DNA of 64,000 bases. Source: Diphasiastrum complanatum. Taxonomy: Eukaryota; Streptophyta; Lycopodiopsida; Lycopodiales; Lycopodiaceae. The notes beneath the pieces were generated by a model. It searched no databases. It worked only from the letters and a program-made list of their open reading frames with translations, and was not told the origin of the DNA. The position numbers and the translations under genes were made by a program. The stretch covers positions 48,497,337 to 48,561,336 of the forward strand of contig CM055106.1 in the NCBI GenBank assembly GCA_029204225.1, read 5' to 3'. Of this stretch, positions 34,807 through 45,959 are shown piece by piece; position 1 is the first letter of the stretch; every line of letters starts with the position of its first letter.

Positions 34807-36594
34807 ATGGCAACCTCAATTGGAGTCATGTTGGAAGCCAATGATAGGATTACCTCAAGTAACTATTCATTATGGAAAGTGAGGATGGAGTCACTTCTTG
34901 AGATGAATGATGTTTTGGATATTGTTGTAGGTTTGGAGGAGAGATCAACAATACAACAAGATCAATTGAGGTATGACAAGAGGGCCAAGAAGGCTCTACA
35001 TATGATAAAGATGAATGTTACCAATGAACTTCTCAAGGAAGTTGGTAAGTGCACATCATCTTTGGAAGCTTGGAATTCATTGAAGAAGCTTTATGAATCC
35101 AATTCTACTTCTAGAGTGTTGACTCTAAGAAGGCAAATCTTTTCTTGTTTGCAAAAGAATGAAGAAAGTCCAAGTACTTTTGTTTTGAGAATGAAAGCAT
35201 TGAATGATGAGTTAGCTTGCATAGATGAAAGCATTAAGGAAGGAGAGCTTATTCAAGTGATTCTTAATGGCTTGTTGGATGCTCATGCTAACATTGTTCA
35301 AAGTATTGCTATTCAAAAGACTTTGCCAAGTTTGATGGATCTTCAAGAGATCTTGATCAATGAGGAGTATAGGCTTCAAGCAAGAGGTGGATCTACATCG
35401 ACACTTCAAGAGGATGCTGTTCACAAAGGGCAAATTCAAGGGCAAAACCAAAAGCAAGTGGTATAAAGGGCAAGATAAAGTGGATGCTTCTTCAAGTGGC
35501 AAAAAGAAGGATAGATCAAAGCTCAAGTGCTTCTATTGTGGCATCAAAGGACACTTTGCAAGTGAGTGCTACAAGAAGAAGAGAGATCAAGGAGACAAGC
35601 AAGGTAATCTTACTCTTAATGAGGATGGTTTGGATGTGCAAGATGCAAATGATGATGCTTTTGCGATGTCTTCATGTATGCTTGCTAATGATGGAGATCT
35701 AGATCCTTGGTGGATTAATAGTGGAGCAAGTTCACACATGACCTTTCACAAAGAGTACTTCACTTCTTTGTTGGCATATGGAGATGACAAGAGGGTGATG
35801 GTGAGTGTGCAATCAAAGGGATTGGCACAATTCCTATTTCTCTCTCTACAAATAGGAATGTTCATTTGGAGGATGTCTTGTTTATTCCATCTATTACCAA
35901 GAATTTGCTTAGTGTGAGTCAAATGCTAAGTAAGGGCCTCAAGGTGGAGTTTGATGGAGATGCTTGTTTGATCAAAAGGAAGGATGTCTTGATTGGAAAA
36001 GGTAAAAGGCAAGGGAAGTTGTTCAAACTTGATGCTTGTGTTATTTCTAACCAAGTTGGACGTGTTGCAAGGGAGCAAATTTCTATTCAAGAGGTTTGGC
36101 ACAAAAGGATGGGACACCTCAACTTCAAGTCATTGGAGGTAATGGCAAGGAAGAAGGTTGTGATTGGTCTTCCAAGTTCCTTAAGTAATGACAAGCATGT
36201 TTGTGAGTCTTGTGCTTTGTCTAAGTCACATAGACTACCTTATACTAGATCTATTTCTAGATCTACAAAGCCTTTTCAACTGGTACATTCAGATATTCAT
36301 GGATTTACTACAATTAGCAATAGTGGAGCTAAGATGTATGTAACATTCATTGATGATTTTAGTAGATTTTGTTGGATCTATCTACTAAAGAGCAAGGATG
36401 AAGTGTATGATGTCTTTGTCAAGTTCAAGAATGCAAGGGAGAACCAATTTTCCACAAAGATCAAGTGCTTGAGAGGTGACAATGGTGGTGAGTACATATC
36501 TAGCAAGTTCAAGGCCTTTTGTGATGAGCATGGGATCAAGAGGGAGTATACAACATCAAGGACCCCACAACAAAATGGAGTGGCTGAAAGAAAT
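34807..36594 (+). pseudogene. Ty1/copia gag-protease-integrase, truncated
   Basis: Gag starts at ATG 34807 and is open for 219 codons (ITSSNYSLWKVRMESLLEMN, ALNDELACIDESIKEGELIQ). A frame change precedes the zinc knuckle CFYCGIKGHFASEC (near 35528) and the protease block WWINSGASSHMTFH, where the catalytic Asp of DSGA is Asn. Another shift near 35850 leads to the pre-integrase region (HKRMGHLNFKSLEVMA, CESCALSK) and the integrase core with D in HSDIHG, D in RGDNGGEY and E in NGVAERN. Homology stops at 36594 inside the integrase; polymerase and RNase H are absent and a SET relic follows. Confidence 0.92.
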
Positions 36595-36699
36595 GATGTG
36601 TCAAAAGACATTCTAGGTTCTTTGCCTGACCTTCCTCTTCCACCTAGCTTGCAACCATTAGTAAAAACTTTTATTAGAAGTAGATACGGCATGTTGGCC

Positions 36700-37261
36700 A
36701 CTCCAATCACCATTACCATTAAATGGAACACCATTTACGTATTGGGGTCGAATGTACATGATCATGCCTAGTGAACACTTTCCTGAGGCTGGTTTGGGCC
36801 TTTTTGCATTGAGTAGTATTGAGGTCCCTTTAAATAGTGTTGTGACATTGATGCCATATGCAGGACCTCAATACAATTGGGGTGATTGTCATGCTTTGTC
36901 TCGTCACCAATGGAGGATGCAAGTATATGGCTTGAATTCAAATGCTTGTTCTTTAGAGGAGCAACGCATGCAAGGAGGCAACATCTGAAGGAAAAATCGT
37001 ACATACATTGATGGATGTCCAGATGTGCATGAAAATATTGCTGCATATATAAATAGTTTCATTGGCCACCCTCTATTGATGAATTGTGATTTTGAAGAAC
37101 GCACCAATGGAAAAGAAGAATATTTTACTAGGAATGTAAAGGACAATTATGTAATGGTCTGTGCCACTAGATCTATCAGGTTTGGTGAGGAATTGTTCAT
37201 CAAGTATAGTTTCAACCGTCCTCTACCCAAATGTTTGCAAAAGACAATAAGTCAAATGTGA
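36700..37261 (+). pseudogene. SET-domain protein relic
   Basis: The frame reads TYWGRMYMIMPSEHFPEAGL, GLFALSSIEVPLNSVVTLMP, an in-frame TGA at 36986, then YIDG..NIAAYINSFIGHPLL, NCDFEERTN, and VMVCATRSIRFGEELFIKYS. These match, in order, the N-SET G-x-G-x-F-A box, the N-I-x-x-x-I-N-S...N-C substrate region and the C-SET A-x-x-x-I-x-x-G-E-E-L-x-x-x-Y box of lysine methyltransferases. It is intronless and short (about 185 codons) without pre- or post-SET parts. It lies between the cut copia integrase and a CACTA transposase in the same orientation, as in gene-fragment capture by CACTA elements; capture is an inference. Confidence 0.65.
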
Positions 37262-37496
37262 GGATTTAAATTTTGTTGATATGTAGAGATGTATAATCTA
37301 TGCATCTGGATTGTATTTGGTTTGTGTCATTAAATATATCAAATGTTAGGAGCATTATTTGTCATTTGCCTAGATTAAATGTTAGGAGCATTATTCGTCT
37401 TTGAGTTCATTAAATGTTAACAAGTTGAAAAGACAAATGTGTCTAATAGATACATTGGTATGTTCATACTTTTTAAACTAAGAGGTAATTTATATT

Positions 37497-37570
37497 CATA
37501 TGCAACATTTAGATCTATCAAGTATTGGAAGGAAATGTTTATCAAGCATTGTTTCAACCTACTTCTTGTT
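37497..37570 (+). repeat. second copy of the SET C-terminal box
   Basis: ATGCAACATTTAGATCTATC, AAGTATTGGAAGGAAATGTT and TATCAAGCATTGTTTCAACC repeat, with changes, the sequence at about 37159-37230 that encodes CATRSIRFGEELFIKYSFN. The copy reads YATFRSIKYWKEMFIKHCFN. A partial direct duplication about 340 bases downstream of its source is the simplest reading. Confidence 0.6.
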
Positions 37571-37647
37571 ATTTTGATATATAGGATTCTTCATCCTCAT
37601 TTAGTGTTGGAGACAATAATCCTCGTAATGGTCGACATAGACGATGA

Positions 37648-40600
37648 ATGCAATACAACGGTCCACATATAAAGCAATTACCTCGTCGTCTACGTCAAGG
37701 CTTAAAAGAGATGATGGAAATTGATGAGCGCATTAATCAAGAGACTAATGCATCTGAATCTAGCTCATCTAGATCTACTTCTTCGCAAACAAGTTCCAAT
37801 GATGAAAATGAGCTTCCAATGAATGATGAATTTGAAGTCATGGGAGACATGTTGGATGATATGTACGAGAACAATATTGTAGCTAGACACAATGAACAAG
37901 ATGAGGAGGCACTTTTGTCTAAAAAGAAAATTGCGAGAAGAATTAAAGACCTCATTGTATCCTGGAGCAAAGACATCTCGTTTGGCGACTTCTCTATTTC
38001 TATTAAATCTTCAAGCCAAATATAGATGGAGTGACCAAAGCCTCACATCATTATTTGAGTAAATTTTTTTTTCATCTACTTGTCATTTTTGCTTTGAAAC
38101 AAAATTTACAATTTGGACATCTAGTGAATTTTTTTTTTACAATGACTTCTTTTGTCATGTACAAACTATTGAAAAACAAAATTCTCCCAGAAGGGAATGT
38201 CATGTCTGAAACAAGAGATGAGGCACGAAAGATGTTGACTAACATCGGGATGGACTACAAGCAATATCATGCATGTCCAAAAGATTGTATTTTATATTGA
38301 GGAAGGTACGAATCACTCGAGAAATGTCCCATTTGTGATACTCCTCGATATAGAGATGATTTGCAAGGGGCAACCATTCCGTGCAAAGTTTTACGACATT
38401 TTCCAGTAATTTCACGATTGCAACGTTTATTTCATTGTAAATCTCTTGCACAACTTATGGACTGACATGCACACCATACCTCTACGGATGGGATAATGAG
38501 GGTACCTTCAGATTTACCTGCATGGAAACACATCAACAAAGAGTATCCAAGCTTTGCCAATGAGTCAAGAAATGTGAGATTTAGTCTTGCAACAGATGGT
38601 GTGAACCCCTTTGGTGTACGAGCAACTACGTGGTCCATTTGGCATGTTTGCTTGGTAAATTATAAAATTCCTCCTTGGTTGAGTACAAAAAAGGGACACA
38701 TTATGTTGGCACTTTTAATTCTTGGCCAACGCAAGGTTAAAAACATGGATGTGTATCTTGAGCCACTTATTGACGAGTTGGAAGATTTGTGGAAGGGGAT
38801 AAAAGCATATGACATTTCGCGCCACTTACATGAGAGGGAGTTTACACTACATGCCATTGTAATGTGGACAATGCATGACTATCCAGGATTAGGTGAATGC
38901 TCAAGTAATTATTCAAACAATGTCTATCTTGTGTACATAGGAGTTTGTTTACAGTTACATACAACTAGTAATTCTTGACATTTACATGATATACTACAAT
39001 GGCTATAATTATTCTTTGACATATACTTTTTTTAATAGTGATTGATAATATTGGGCAGGCTTTCAAACGACTGGAAAAAATGCTTGTTTTTTGTGCGGGC
39101 CAAATCTTGTGGGAAGATACTCTTTTAGTCTCAAAAAAGTGGTTTATGAAACTCATCGTAAATACTTGCATGAAGGTCATCCATTCAGAGACACTCATAG
39201 AAGAGGTTTTGGAGGAAGAGTTGAGAGAGAGATGCTTCCAAAGAGGATGTCCGTGAAAGATTGGCAAATACTATGGGAGGAATCTCAAGCAAAGCCAATC
39301 GATGGTATGAAAAGATTATCTATATTTCATTGTTTGGAATATTGGAATAACCTTTTGATTAATCACTTACTTGATCTCATGCACATATTTAAAAATGTGG
39401 GTGAATCTATTTGGAAACACTTGATTGGTGAAAAAGATACCATTGCTGCAAGGCACGATCTAAAAGAATCAAACACCAAAAAAGAATATTGGAGAAAGGA
39501 TGGTGAAAATCATGCTCCAAAAGTACCTTGGACATTCACAAAGGAGGAGCTTAACCATGTGCGCTCCATTATTCATGACATTAGAACACCAACTAGTTTT
39601 GCCCATTCTCTACGGTCATCATTCACAGTGGATGTGAAGTTGCAAGGTCTCAAATCTCATGATTGGCTAAAGATGATTCAATTCATCTATCCATTGTCAA
39701 TTTGTGGGTGCTTGTCAAAAGATATTTGTGAGACCATATACAAACTATCAATCATTGTCAGGTATTTACATGTACTTGGTGAATATTTCTATTTAGTATT
39801 TATTGATTGGAAATTCAAATAGACATAAAATGGATTAAATATGTTGTAGATGGATGTGTTCAAAAGAAATCCTTGAGCTGGATCTTTGCAAGAGACATGA
39901 GGATATGGTGGAGATTGTGTGCATGTTTGAGAGATATTTTCCGACTTCCATCATGAACTCACAAGTGCATTTATTGGTGCACTTGGTTGAAGAAGTTTCT
40001 ATTGCTGGTCCAGTGCACACTAGGTATAAGTGCATAAATTATCTTTTGCATGTGTATTTAAACTAAATCAATTGATACATGAACTCATTAAATAAAACAC
40101 TTATTTTTAACCATTTGTGACTTTTTAGGTGGATGTTCTTTATGGAAAGGTACATGAAAGTCTTAAAAGATTTTGTGCATCAAAAGGCAAGGCCTGAAGG
40201 TAGCATGTCAGAGGGATGGTTACTACATGAATCTCTCTTTTATGTTACTGAAATTTTGCACTAACTACATCCATCTGCTCCACTATTGTGGCGTGATGAG
40301 GAAGCCGAAGAGGTAACTAGGGAAAAACCTCAAGGGATGGGAAAGGTCCATAGGTTGGCACCCTTCCAACGAGAGAAAAATTCTACATTCATGCTTTATA
40401 ATTGTGGAGTTATGGATAAATGGTTAGACGTATATGAAGAAGAAAAAAAAAAAGAGAGCCTTGTCTAGAAAGCGCCAACGACAGAATAGAGGTAGACACA
40501 TGGCCTCTAGCTCACATGATCTTGAGCCATTGCCCAAGCAATGCACTATAGAGTGGATGCATGACACACTACAAAAAGCAACAAAAGAGGGACAAAAAAT

Positions 40601-41555
40601 ATCAAACGCAGAATGGGACTTTGCAAGAGGATGCGAATGGAAGGTATTATGCTTAAGATACTTTATTGTTAGAACATTCTTGTTTATAACAATATTTGTT
40701 TAATCATTTTGAAACACCATGTTCATTGACAATGATTATTTATGAGATTCATGTTTGTCATGTGGCAGTGCAAAATGTATAATGCTATATGGGCTTTTGG
40801 TTTTCACTTTCGTGTTGAAAGGATTGATAACAAGAGACGCACACACGATTGTGGTGTAATAGCATCTTTCCAACAAGAAAGTCAAAGCAGTGCACGAGAT
40901 CGGAATCCCATCTCAGGAGATATAGAATACGTAAGAACTATACAAAATATTTATGATGTGTCATTTGGTGAAAGTGGACACTATTTTTTATTTGATGTGA
41001 AATGGTTCAAGGTAGTTTGTAGAGGGCCAAATGCAACCGTAAAATCGGATCCAAGTGGATTTTTTGCGATTGATTCATCAGAAACATTGAGCATGGAGTC
41101 CTTTGACACATTGGTGTTGCCTCGTCACTGTGAGCAGGTGCACATGCTATGCTATAATGTTTTTCATTTGATTGCAAGTGACTTCAGTATTTGAGTTTTC
41201 GATATGTTCTAAATAGTGATTTTTGCAGGTGTTTTTTCAACCAGATCGACTAAACAAGATATGGTGGTTTGTAGCTCAAGTTGAACCACGTTCACGACGA
41301 GTATTTGAGGGTGCAAATGTTGAGAATGAAATGGAAAACCTTCATTTTAACTATGAGATTGAGCTACCTAGAGATGTAATAAATCGTCAAACCATACTTG
41401 AAGCACCCACTTCCATAGATGTTGAGAATAGAAATTCTAATAACCAGGGTGATGAAATAATTTTTGAAAGTGAGAGTGATGATGAAAATCATCTAAGAGG
41501 AGATGAATTGCAAGATGTTGTCGCTGATGAAACTGATTCTTGTGATTCTGAATAA
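37648..41555 (+). CDS. CACTA (EnSpm) TNP2-type transposase, decayed
   Basis: Plant TNP2 blocks occur in order: acidic N-part from ATG 37648; a Cys motif CPKDCILY then EKCPICDTPRYRDD near 38320 (stop at 38298); KVLRHFPVISRLQRLF; DGIMRVPSDLPAWKH; FSLATDGVNPFG; IPPWLSTKKGHIMLALLI; IDVYL-like MDVYLEPLIDELEDLWKG; then after an apparent intron NACFLCGPNL, LEYWNNLLINHLLDLMHIFKN and LKSHDWLKMIQ; a DUF4218-like part (HLLVHLVEEVSIAGPVHTR, RWMFFMERYMKVLKDFVHQK); and a DUF4216-like part (NIYDVSFGESGHYFLFDVKW). Introns fit at 40022-40129 (R/GTATAAG...TTTTTAG/GTGGATG) and 41138-41228 (EQ/GTGCAC...TTGCAG/GTGTTTT). It would cut and reinsert CACTA DNA. Stops (38298, 38463) make this copy probably inactive; no CACTA terminal repeats were found. 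Confidence 0.85.
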
Positions 41556-41639
41556 AAATTGATTATTGCAATTTTGAATGAAATTGATTCTTGCAATGCT
41601 TTCAAATTATTGTTCTTTGGCCAAAATAGAGTCTCATTT

Positions 41640-42205
41640 ATGGTCAAGTAAGTGAAAAGAATAGACATAGTTTGACTTCAATCCCATTTTTTTGGAGATA
41701 ATGTCGGTGAAGATAGATGTACGGCTTCATGTTCCAAGAAAATTCTCATTTTTTAACAAATGCTGCAAAGGCAGTAAATCACTAAAAGCATGTGAGTTAA
41801 TGAAATCACCACCACAAACTATGACAAAATCAAGTGTTTCATCATAGTCAATCCCCTTGAATTGAGCATATCCCTTGGCAACTAGTCTTGTTTTATAATT
41901 GTTCACACTATCATCTTGATTAAGCTTGATCTTAAAGACCCATTTGCAAACAGTAACATTTTGTATCTTTGATGGAGGATCAATAATTTTACAAGTATCT
42001 CAAACAATGCATCATGTACTCACCTCACTTTTCATTACATCAAATCACTCTTTTGTTGCTACAGTTTCATTCACACTTGAAGGAACATCATCAAACTTAA
42101 GGTAGTAATAAGGGCAATAAAAATTAAACAATCATCAACTTGTAATTGCTTCTCTCTTCCTTGTATTTGAGCCTTGATGGTTGCATTTGGGCTCCGATAC
42201 CATGT
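41640..42205 (-). pseudogene. minus-strand copia RT fragment with primer site
   Basis: On the minus strand VCKWVFKIKLNQDDSVNNYK, TRLVAKGYAQFKGIDYDETF (about 41960-41810) is the start of copia reverse transcriptase, followed by weaker text. GCTCCGATACCA at 42191-42202 is TGGTATCGGAGC on the minus strand, a primer site with one change, and TGTTAAAGTC from 42203 upward is the matching LTR edge. Gag, protease and integrase between them are missing, so the element is deleted internally. Confidence 0.75.
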
Positions 42206-42715
42206 TAAAGTCAAAGGTTATGAACCTCATTTGGATACTAAAACCTTGAAAAAGCATCAAAGGTTTCACTTATATCTAATAGATAGAAAACTAGCACACA
42301 ATTCAACCTGTTTTGCATCTAATTGGCAAAGGCTTTTGAACACCACAATAAAACTAGAAATATTTGATCTTCGCATCCTGTCACACACGTGGAAAGTATA
42401 ATACTTTGTTCAGATTCGGATCTATTCATTAGACACAAAAAATATCACATTCATCATTCATCAATTCCTCATTAAAGAGAGAACTTGCCAAAATCACCAT
42501 CTCTTGATAATCTCTCGAAGTATGTACAAAATGAGCTCTCAATCCATATCAAATGATCTTGGATATGAGATTAGGTAGAGTGCCATTAGGGTAGACCCTA
42601 AACCCCTGGCTCTCAAAGCCTTAGATCATGCATACTCTCTTGGTAGCTCGAGTCAGCCGTCTTATAAAAGTAGGTGGCCGCCCTCATAAAAAATCCCAAT
42701 CATCTAGGAACACCA
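42206..42715. other. probable LTR of the minus-strand copia fragment
   Basis: Non-coding sequence adjoining the primer site at 42191-42202. No other end or promoter motif is resolved. Confidence 0.4.
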
Positions 42716-42910
42716 TGATATAATTCACTTTAGAAAAATATTTATTTAACTAATTCCATTTCATTATGAACATGCAAAAAAAAAAAAAAAAACCTCATCA
42801 TAATATAATTCACTTTAGAAAAAATATATATATAGCCTTATCATAATATAATTCACTTTAGAAATATATTTATTTAACTAATTTCATGTCATTATTAGTA
42901 TGCAAAAAAC
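42716..42910. repeat. three copies of an AT-rich unit
   Basis: ATATAATTCACTTTAGAAA occurs at about 42718, 42803 and 42848. The first and third copies continue TATTTATTTAACTAATT and end in A-rich tracts (ATGCAAAAAA), the second is short with an ATATATATA insert. Confidence 0.75.
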
Positions 42911-42928
42911 AAAAAAAAACAAAAAAAT

Positions 42929-43295
42929 GCGTGGATAATCCACGCAGAAGATATCCACGCGTGGATATCTTTAACTTTCGATCTCGTCCGGTGAACAAAC
43001 TGAAATTTGCGTGGATAATCCACGCCACGCCAAAACTGCTTTCTGGCGCCGCCAACCTTCCCTCCCAAATAGTTGCCGAAATTTTCAAAATTCAATTTTG
43101 CGTGGATTATCCACCTGTGGATAATCCATGCGCATAAATTTTTCGGCGCCGTGTCTAAAAAACACTGGTAGACTGGCCGGAGGCGTGTTCAAAAAAAATT
43201 TGGTGTGGATAATCCACACGTGGATGTTTCACGCAAACAAAATTTCGGAAAATCGACTAAGTGTCGGGTCTCGCGTGGATACTCTGCGTGGATAA
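42929..43295. repeat. cluster of GTGGATAATCCAC palindromes
   Basis: Six sites in 367 bases are near-perfect dyads on the same core: GCGTGGATAATCCACGC (42929), ATATCCACGCGTGGATAT (42951, the inverted arrangement), GCGTGGATAATCCACGCC (43009), GCGTGGATTATCCACC joined to TGTGGATAATCCATGCGC (43100-43133), GTGTGGATAATCCACACGTG (43203) and GCGTGGATACTC..GCGTGGATAA (43272). Spacers contain GGCGCCG and AAATTTT stretches. Repeated short dyads of this kind are seen as transposase-binding subterminal repeats in plant DNA transposons; that role is inferred. Confidence 0.75.
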
Positions 43296-43313
43296 ACACA
43301 AAGTTTTCTAGTT

Positions 43314-44621
43314 GTGAAATCCATGGCACTTTATTCAAACAAGCAACAATCCAAGAAGAAGAAAGGCTTCAAGGATAAGAAGACAAAGGTAGAACAACCA
43401 GCAGCATCACAACCACAACAACAGCAATATAGTCACTCATCGTCCAAGACCAAGCTATTTTGCAGATATTGCAAAGAACCAACCATGACATTAAGGACTG
43501 TCGCATCCTCAAGCACAATGAAGCAAAGAAGAAGATGCAGCAAGAAGAGAACTCTGGCCAAGAGCTTGGTATGATAGAATAAATTGTTTCTTGTTGCAAC
43601 ACGACTTTACCTCCTGCACCACAGATTCAAATGTGTATCTAAAACCAAAGGGGCCAAGCTATGTTATAATAGCATTATGCATTGATGATTCTCTAATCAT
43701 CAGCAATTCAAATCAATTGCTGCAAGAAACTAAATCCTTACTCTCATCAAAGTTTGAGATGACTGATTTAGGTCCAGTTCATTACCTACTTGGAATGGAG
43801 ATTCACAGAGATCGCAATCCTACTTAATTAATGTACTTCGAAGATACGGCATGGAGGATTGCAAGCCCATAGACACTCCTATGGATCCAGGATGCAAGCT
43901 ATCCAAAGACACGTTCCCCAAAACAAAGGCAGATCAGCAAGAAATGCACAATTACCCTTATCAGTCTGTCATAGGTTCTCTCATGTACTCTATGATTTGC
44001 ACACGACCTGATCTAGCATATGCTATAAGCACGTTGTCGCAATTCATGTCCAACCCAGGCCTACAACATTGGAAAGCTCTACAAAGAGTTCTGAAGTACA
44101 TTCAATCCTCAAAGCACTATGCCTTGAGTTACAACGGAAATACAGAAGCTGCACTCTCATTGATTACCTATTCTGATTCAGATTGGGCAGGAGATGTAGA
44201 TACCAGAAAATCCACCTCTGGCTACATTTGCTTTCTTGCAAGAGGACCCATTCATTGGAATAGTAGGAAGCAGAAATGCATTTCATTATCCTCTACGAAA
44301 TCAGAATATGTCGCAGCTACGTCAGTAGTGAAGGAGATTTTATGGCTTAGAAGACTATTACAGGATCTGAGATTTCCACAAATTGGTCCAACTATACTCC
44401 AGTGTAACAATCAGAGTTGTATAGCTCTGTCATTGAATCGACAAACTCACACAAGGACCAAACATATAGAGGTTCAACTTCATTTTCTCAGAGAGAAGGT
44501 TCAGAACAAAGACGTTGCACTAAGTTACTGTCACACAAACAGTATGTTGGCTGACATTCTGACAAAACCATTGTCAAGGGACAAACATTCTACTCTAGTA
44601 GAATTATTAAATCTCTTTTGA
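43314..44621 (+). pseudogene. Ty1/copia deletion derivative: gag tail joined to RT
   Basis: A Lys/Gln-rich gag tail (ATG at 43323) leads to a zinc knuckle, LFCRYCKE then, one frame away, NHDIKDCRILKHNEAKK. The frame then passes at about 43567 straight into mid reverse transcriptase (LLQHDFTSCTTDSNVYLKPK, ALCIDDSLIISNS with YVDD changed to CIDD, MTDLGPVHYLLGMEIHRD), so protease, integrase and the RT fingers are deleted. From 43851 to 44621 the C-part is uninterrupted: IDTPMDPGCKLSKD, YQSVIGSLMYSMICTRPDLA, SDSDWAGDVDTRKSTSGY, SSTKSEYVAATSVVKEILWL and ADILTKPLSRD. It ends 33 bases before its LTR. Confidence 0.92.
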
Positions 44622-44640
44622 GTCCAGATTCGTAGCAGCA

Positions 44641-45435
44641 AGCTTAAGGGGGAGTGTTGGAATTCTAATCTTCTCCTACTCATCCCTTTGCCTCCTTCTA
44701 TTCTCAAGAATTCTAACTCTCAGAATCAGTCTGCAGAATTACACGCAAAGTTGAATAAGGCAGAACTGCAAAGTCATCGCCAGATTACGGTCTGACCGAA
44801 AGGAACCTTTAAAACATTGTTTACGAAAAAGCACAAATCAAACCCAAACCACAAGAAACCGCAAACCGCAAACCACAAGAGAGCCGTAAAAAACCGTAGG
44901 TTACTATCTACGAGCACTTGCGGAATCATCAATGACAAGGAAAGTAAAATCTCGTCGACCACCGCAAGTGACCTTCTTACGACCTCCTATGAATGACCAG
45001 AGTCAACTCTCCTCAACCGTTTCTAAACGTAAGCTACTTACTTACGGTTATCAACGAAGTCGACCAGCGACGTCGACTTACGAGTTCCTACGAAGTCAAC
45101 TAACTATGGTTGACCCATCTCATCGTTTAGTTCCGTAAGTGATCGCTTACGATTATCAACGAAGGAAGCAAACGGTCACCTACAAAGCAAATAATCAATA
45201 GCTGATCGAACGACCAGCGGTTGTTCAAATGATTGCAGATAGACTATGGTCATCTTTGCACTATGACTCATACGGAGGATACGTTACTCTGTACTTTTTC
45301 TCCTTCACGACGCTCCAAGTTGGTAGAGGCATCGTTTTACATCGTAATCGTCTCTCGTGTTCTGCTTCTGTCACATCCGCTGCAATCGTAATCAATCGTA
45401 GACCAAGCATTTCACAGCATACACCAACAGAGCCT
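44641..45435 (+). mobile_element. polypurine tract and 3' LTR of the copia derivative
   Basis: AGCTTAAGGGGGAG (44641-44654) is a typical copia polypurine tract, followed at once by TGTTGGAATTCTAATC, the LTR start at 44655. The LTR extends to no later than 45435, where an unrelated minus-strand copia fragment begins. It includes several ACGA/TCGT-rich stretches (TACGGTTATCAACGAAGTCG, CGACCAGCGACGTCGACTTA). No 5' LTR of this element is present in the window. Confidence 0.75.
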
Positions 45436-45439
45436 TCTT

Positions 45440-45905
45440 CTTCGGTCTCTTTTGATTTGCAGCCCTAGACATTTTGTCGCTTCTCCTAAATCTGTGATTT
45501 CATAACTTGCAGATATTTGACTCTTTGTATCATTGATTAACATCAAGCAATTTCCTATCATTAAAGAGTCATCTACAAAACTTGTCAGAATCACGAATTT
45601 ATTTCCTATACTTTTAATGTATACATTACAATCAGGTGTTGTAGGAATAAATCCTAGGGACTTTAGAAGATTGTCGAGCATTTTATACCAAGCTCGTGAT
45701 GCCTATTTGAGACCATAGATACATCGTTGTAGCCAACAGACGTACTCCCGATTGTTCGGGTCTTCAAATCCTTCAAGCTGTTTCATAAAAATCTCTTCCT
45801 CTAGGTCTCCGTGGAGAAAGGTTATTTTGACGTCGATCTGATGTACTTCCAGATTGTATTTTGTTGCATAGGCGAGGAGTACTCGAATGCTCGCCCTTGA
45901 TCTTC
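45440..45905 (-). pseudogene. Ty1/copia RT fragment
   Basis: Reading down from 45905: SIRVLLAYATKYNLEVHQID, VKITFLHGDLEEEIFMKQLE, GFEDPNNREYVCWLQRCIYG, a stop after LK, then ASRAWYKMLDNLLKSLGF, TSFVDDSLMIGN (catalytic FVDD) and EITDLGEATKCLGLQIKRD. These are consecutive copia reverse-transcriptase blocks. The fragment is cut at both ends, at 45440 by the LTR of the previous element. Confidence 0.9.
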
Positions 45906-45959
45906 TGCATTCTTTTCATTGCAAATGTTGATAGCGTCAATGGTTCCTCTTGGTCTCCA

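Noticed and set aside
34807..36594. Active copia element
   Set aside because: Frameshifts, an Asp-to-Asn change in the protease active site and loss of RT and RNase H exclude autonomy.
42929..43295. TTATCCAC/GTGGATAA boxes resembling bacterial DnaA boxes and an origin
   Set aside because: The setting is eukaryotic nuclear repeat DNA. The core is a self-complementary dyad, not the asymmetric TTATCCACA, and no replication gene is near.
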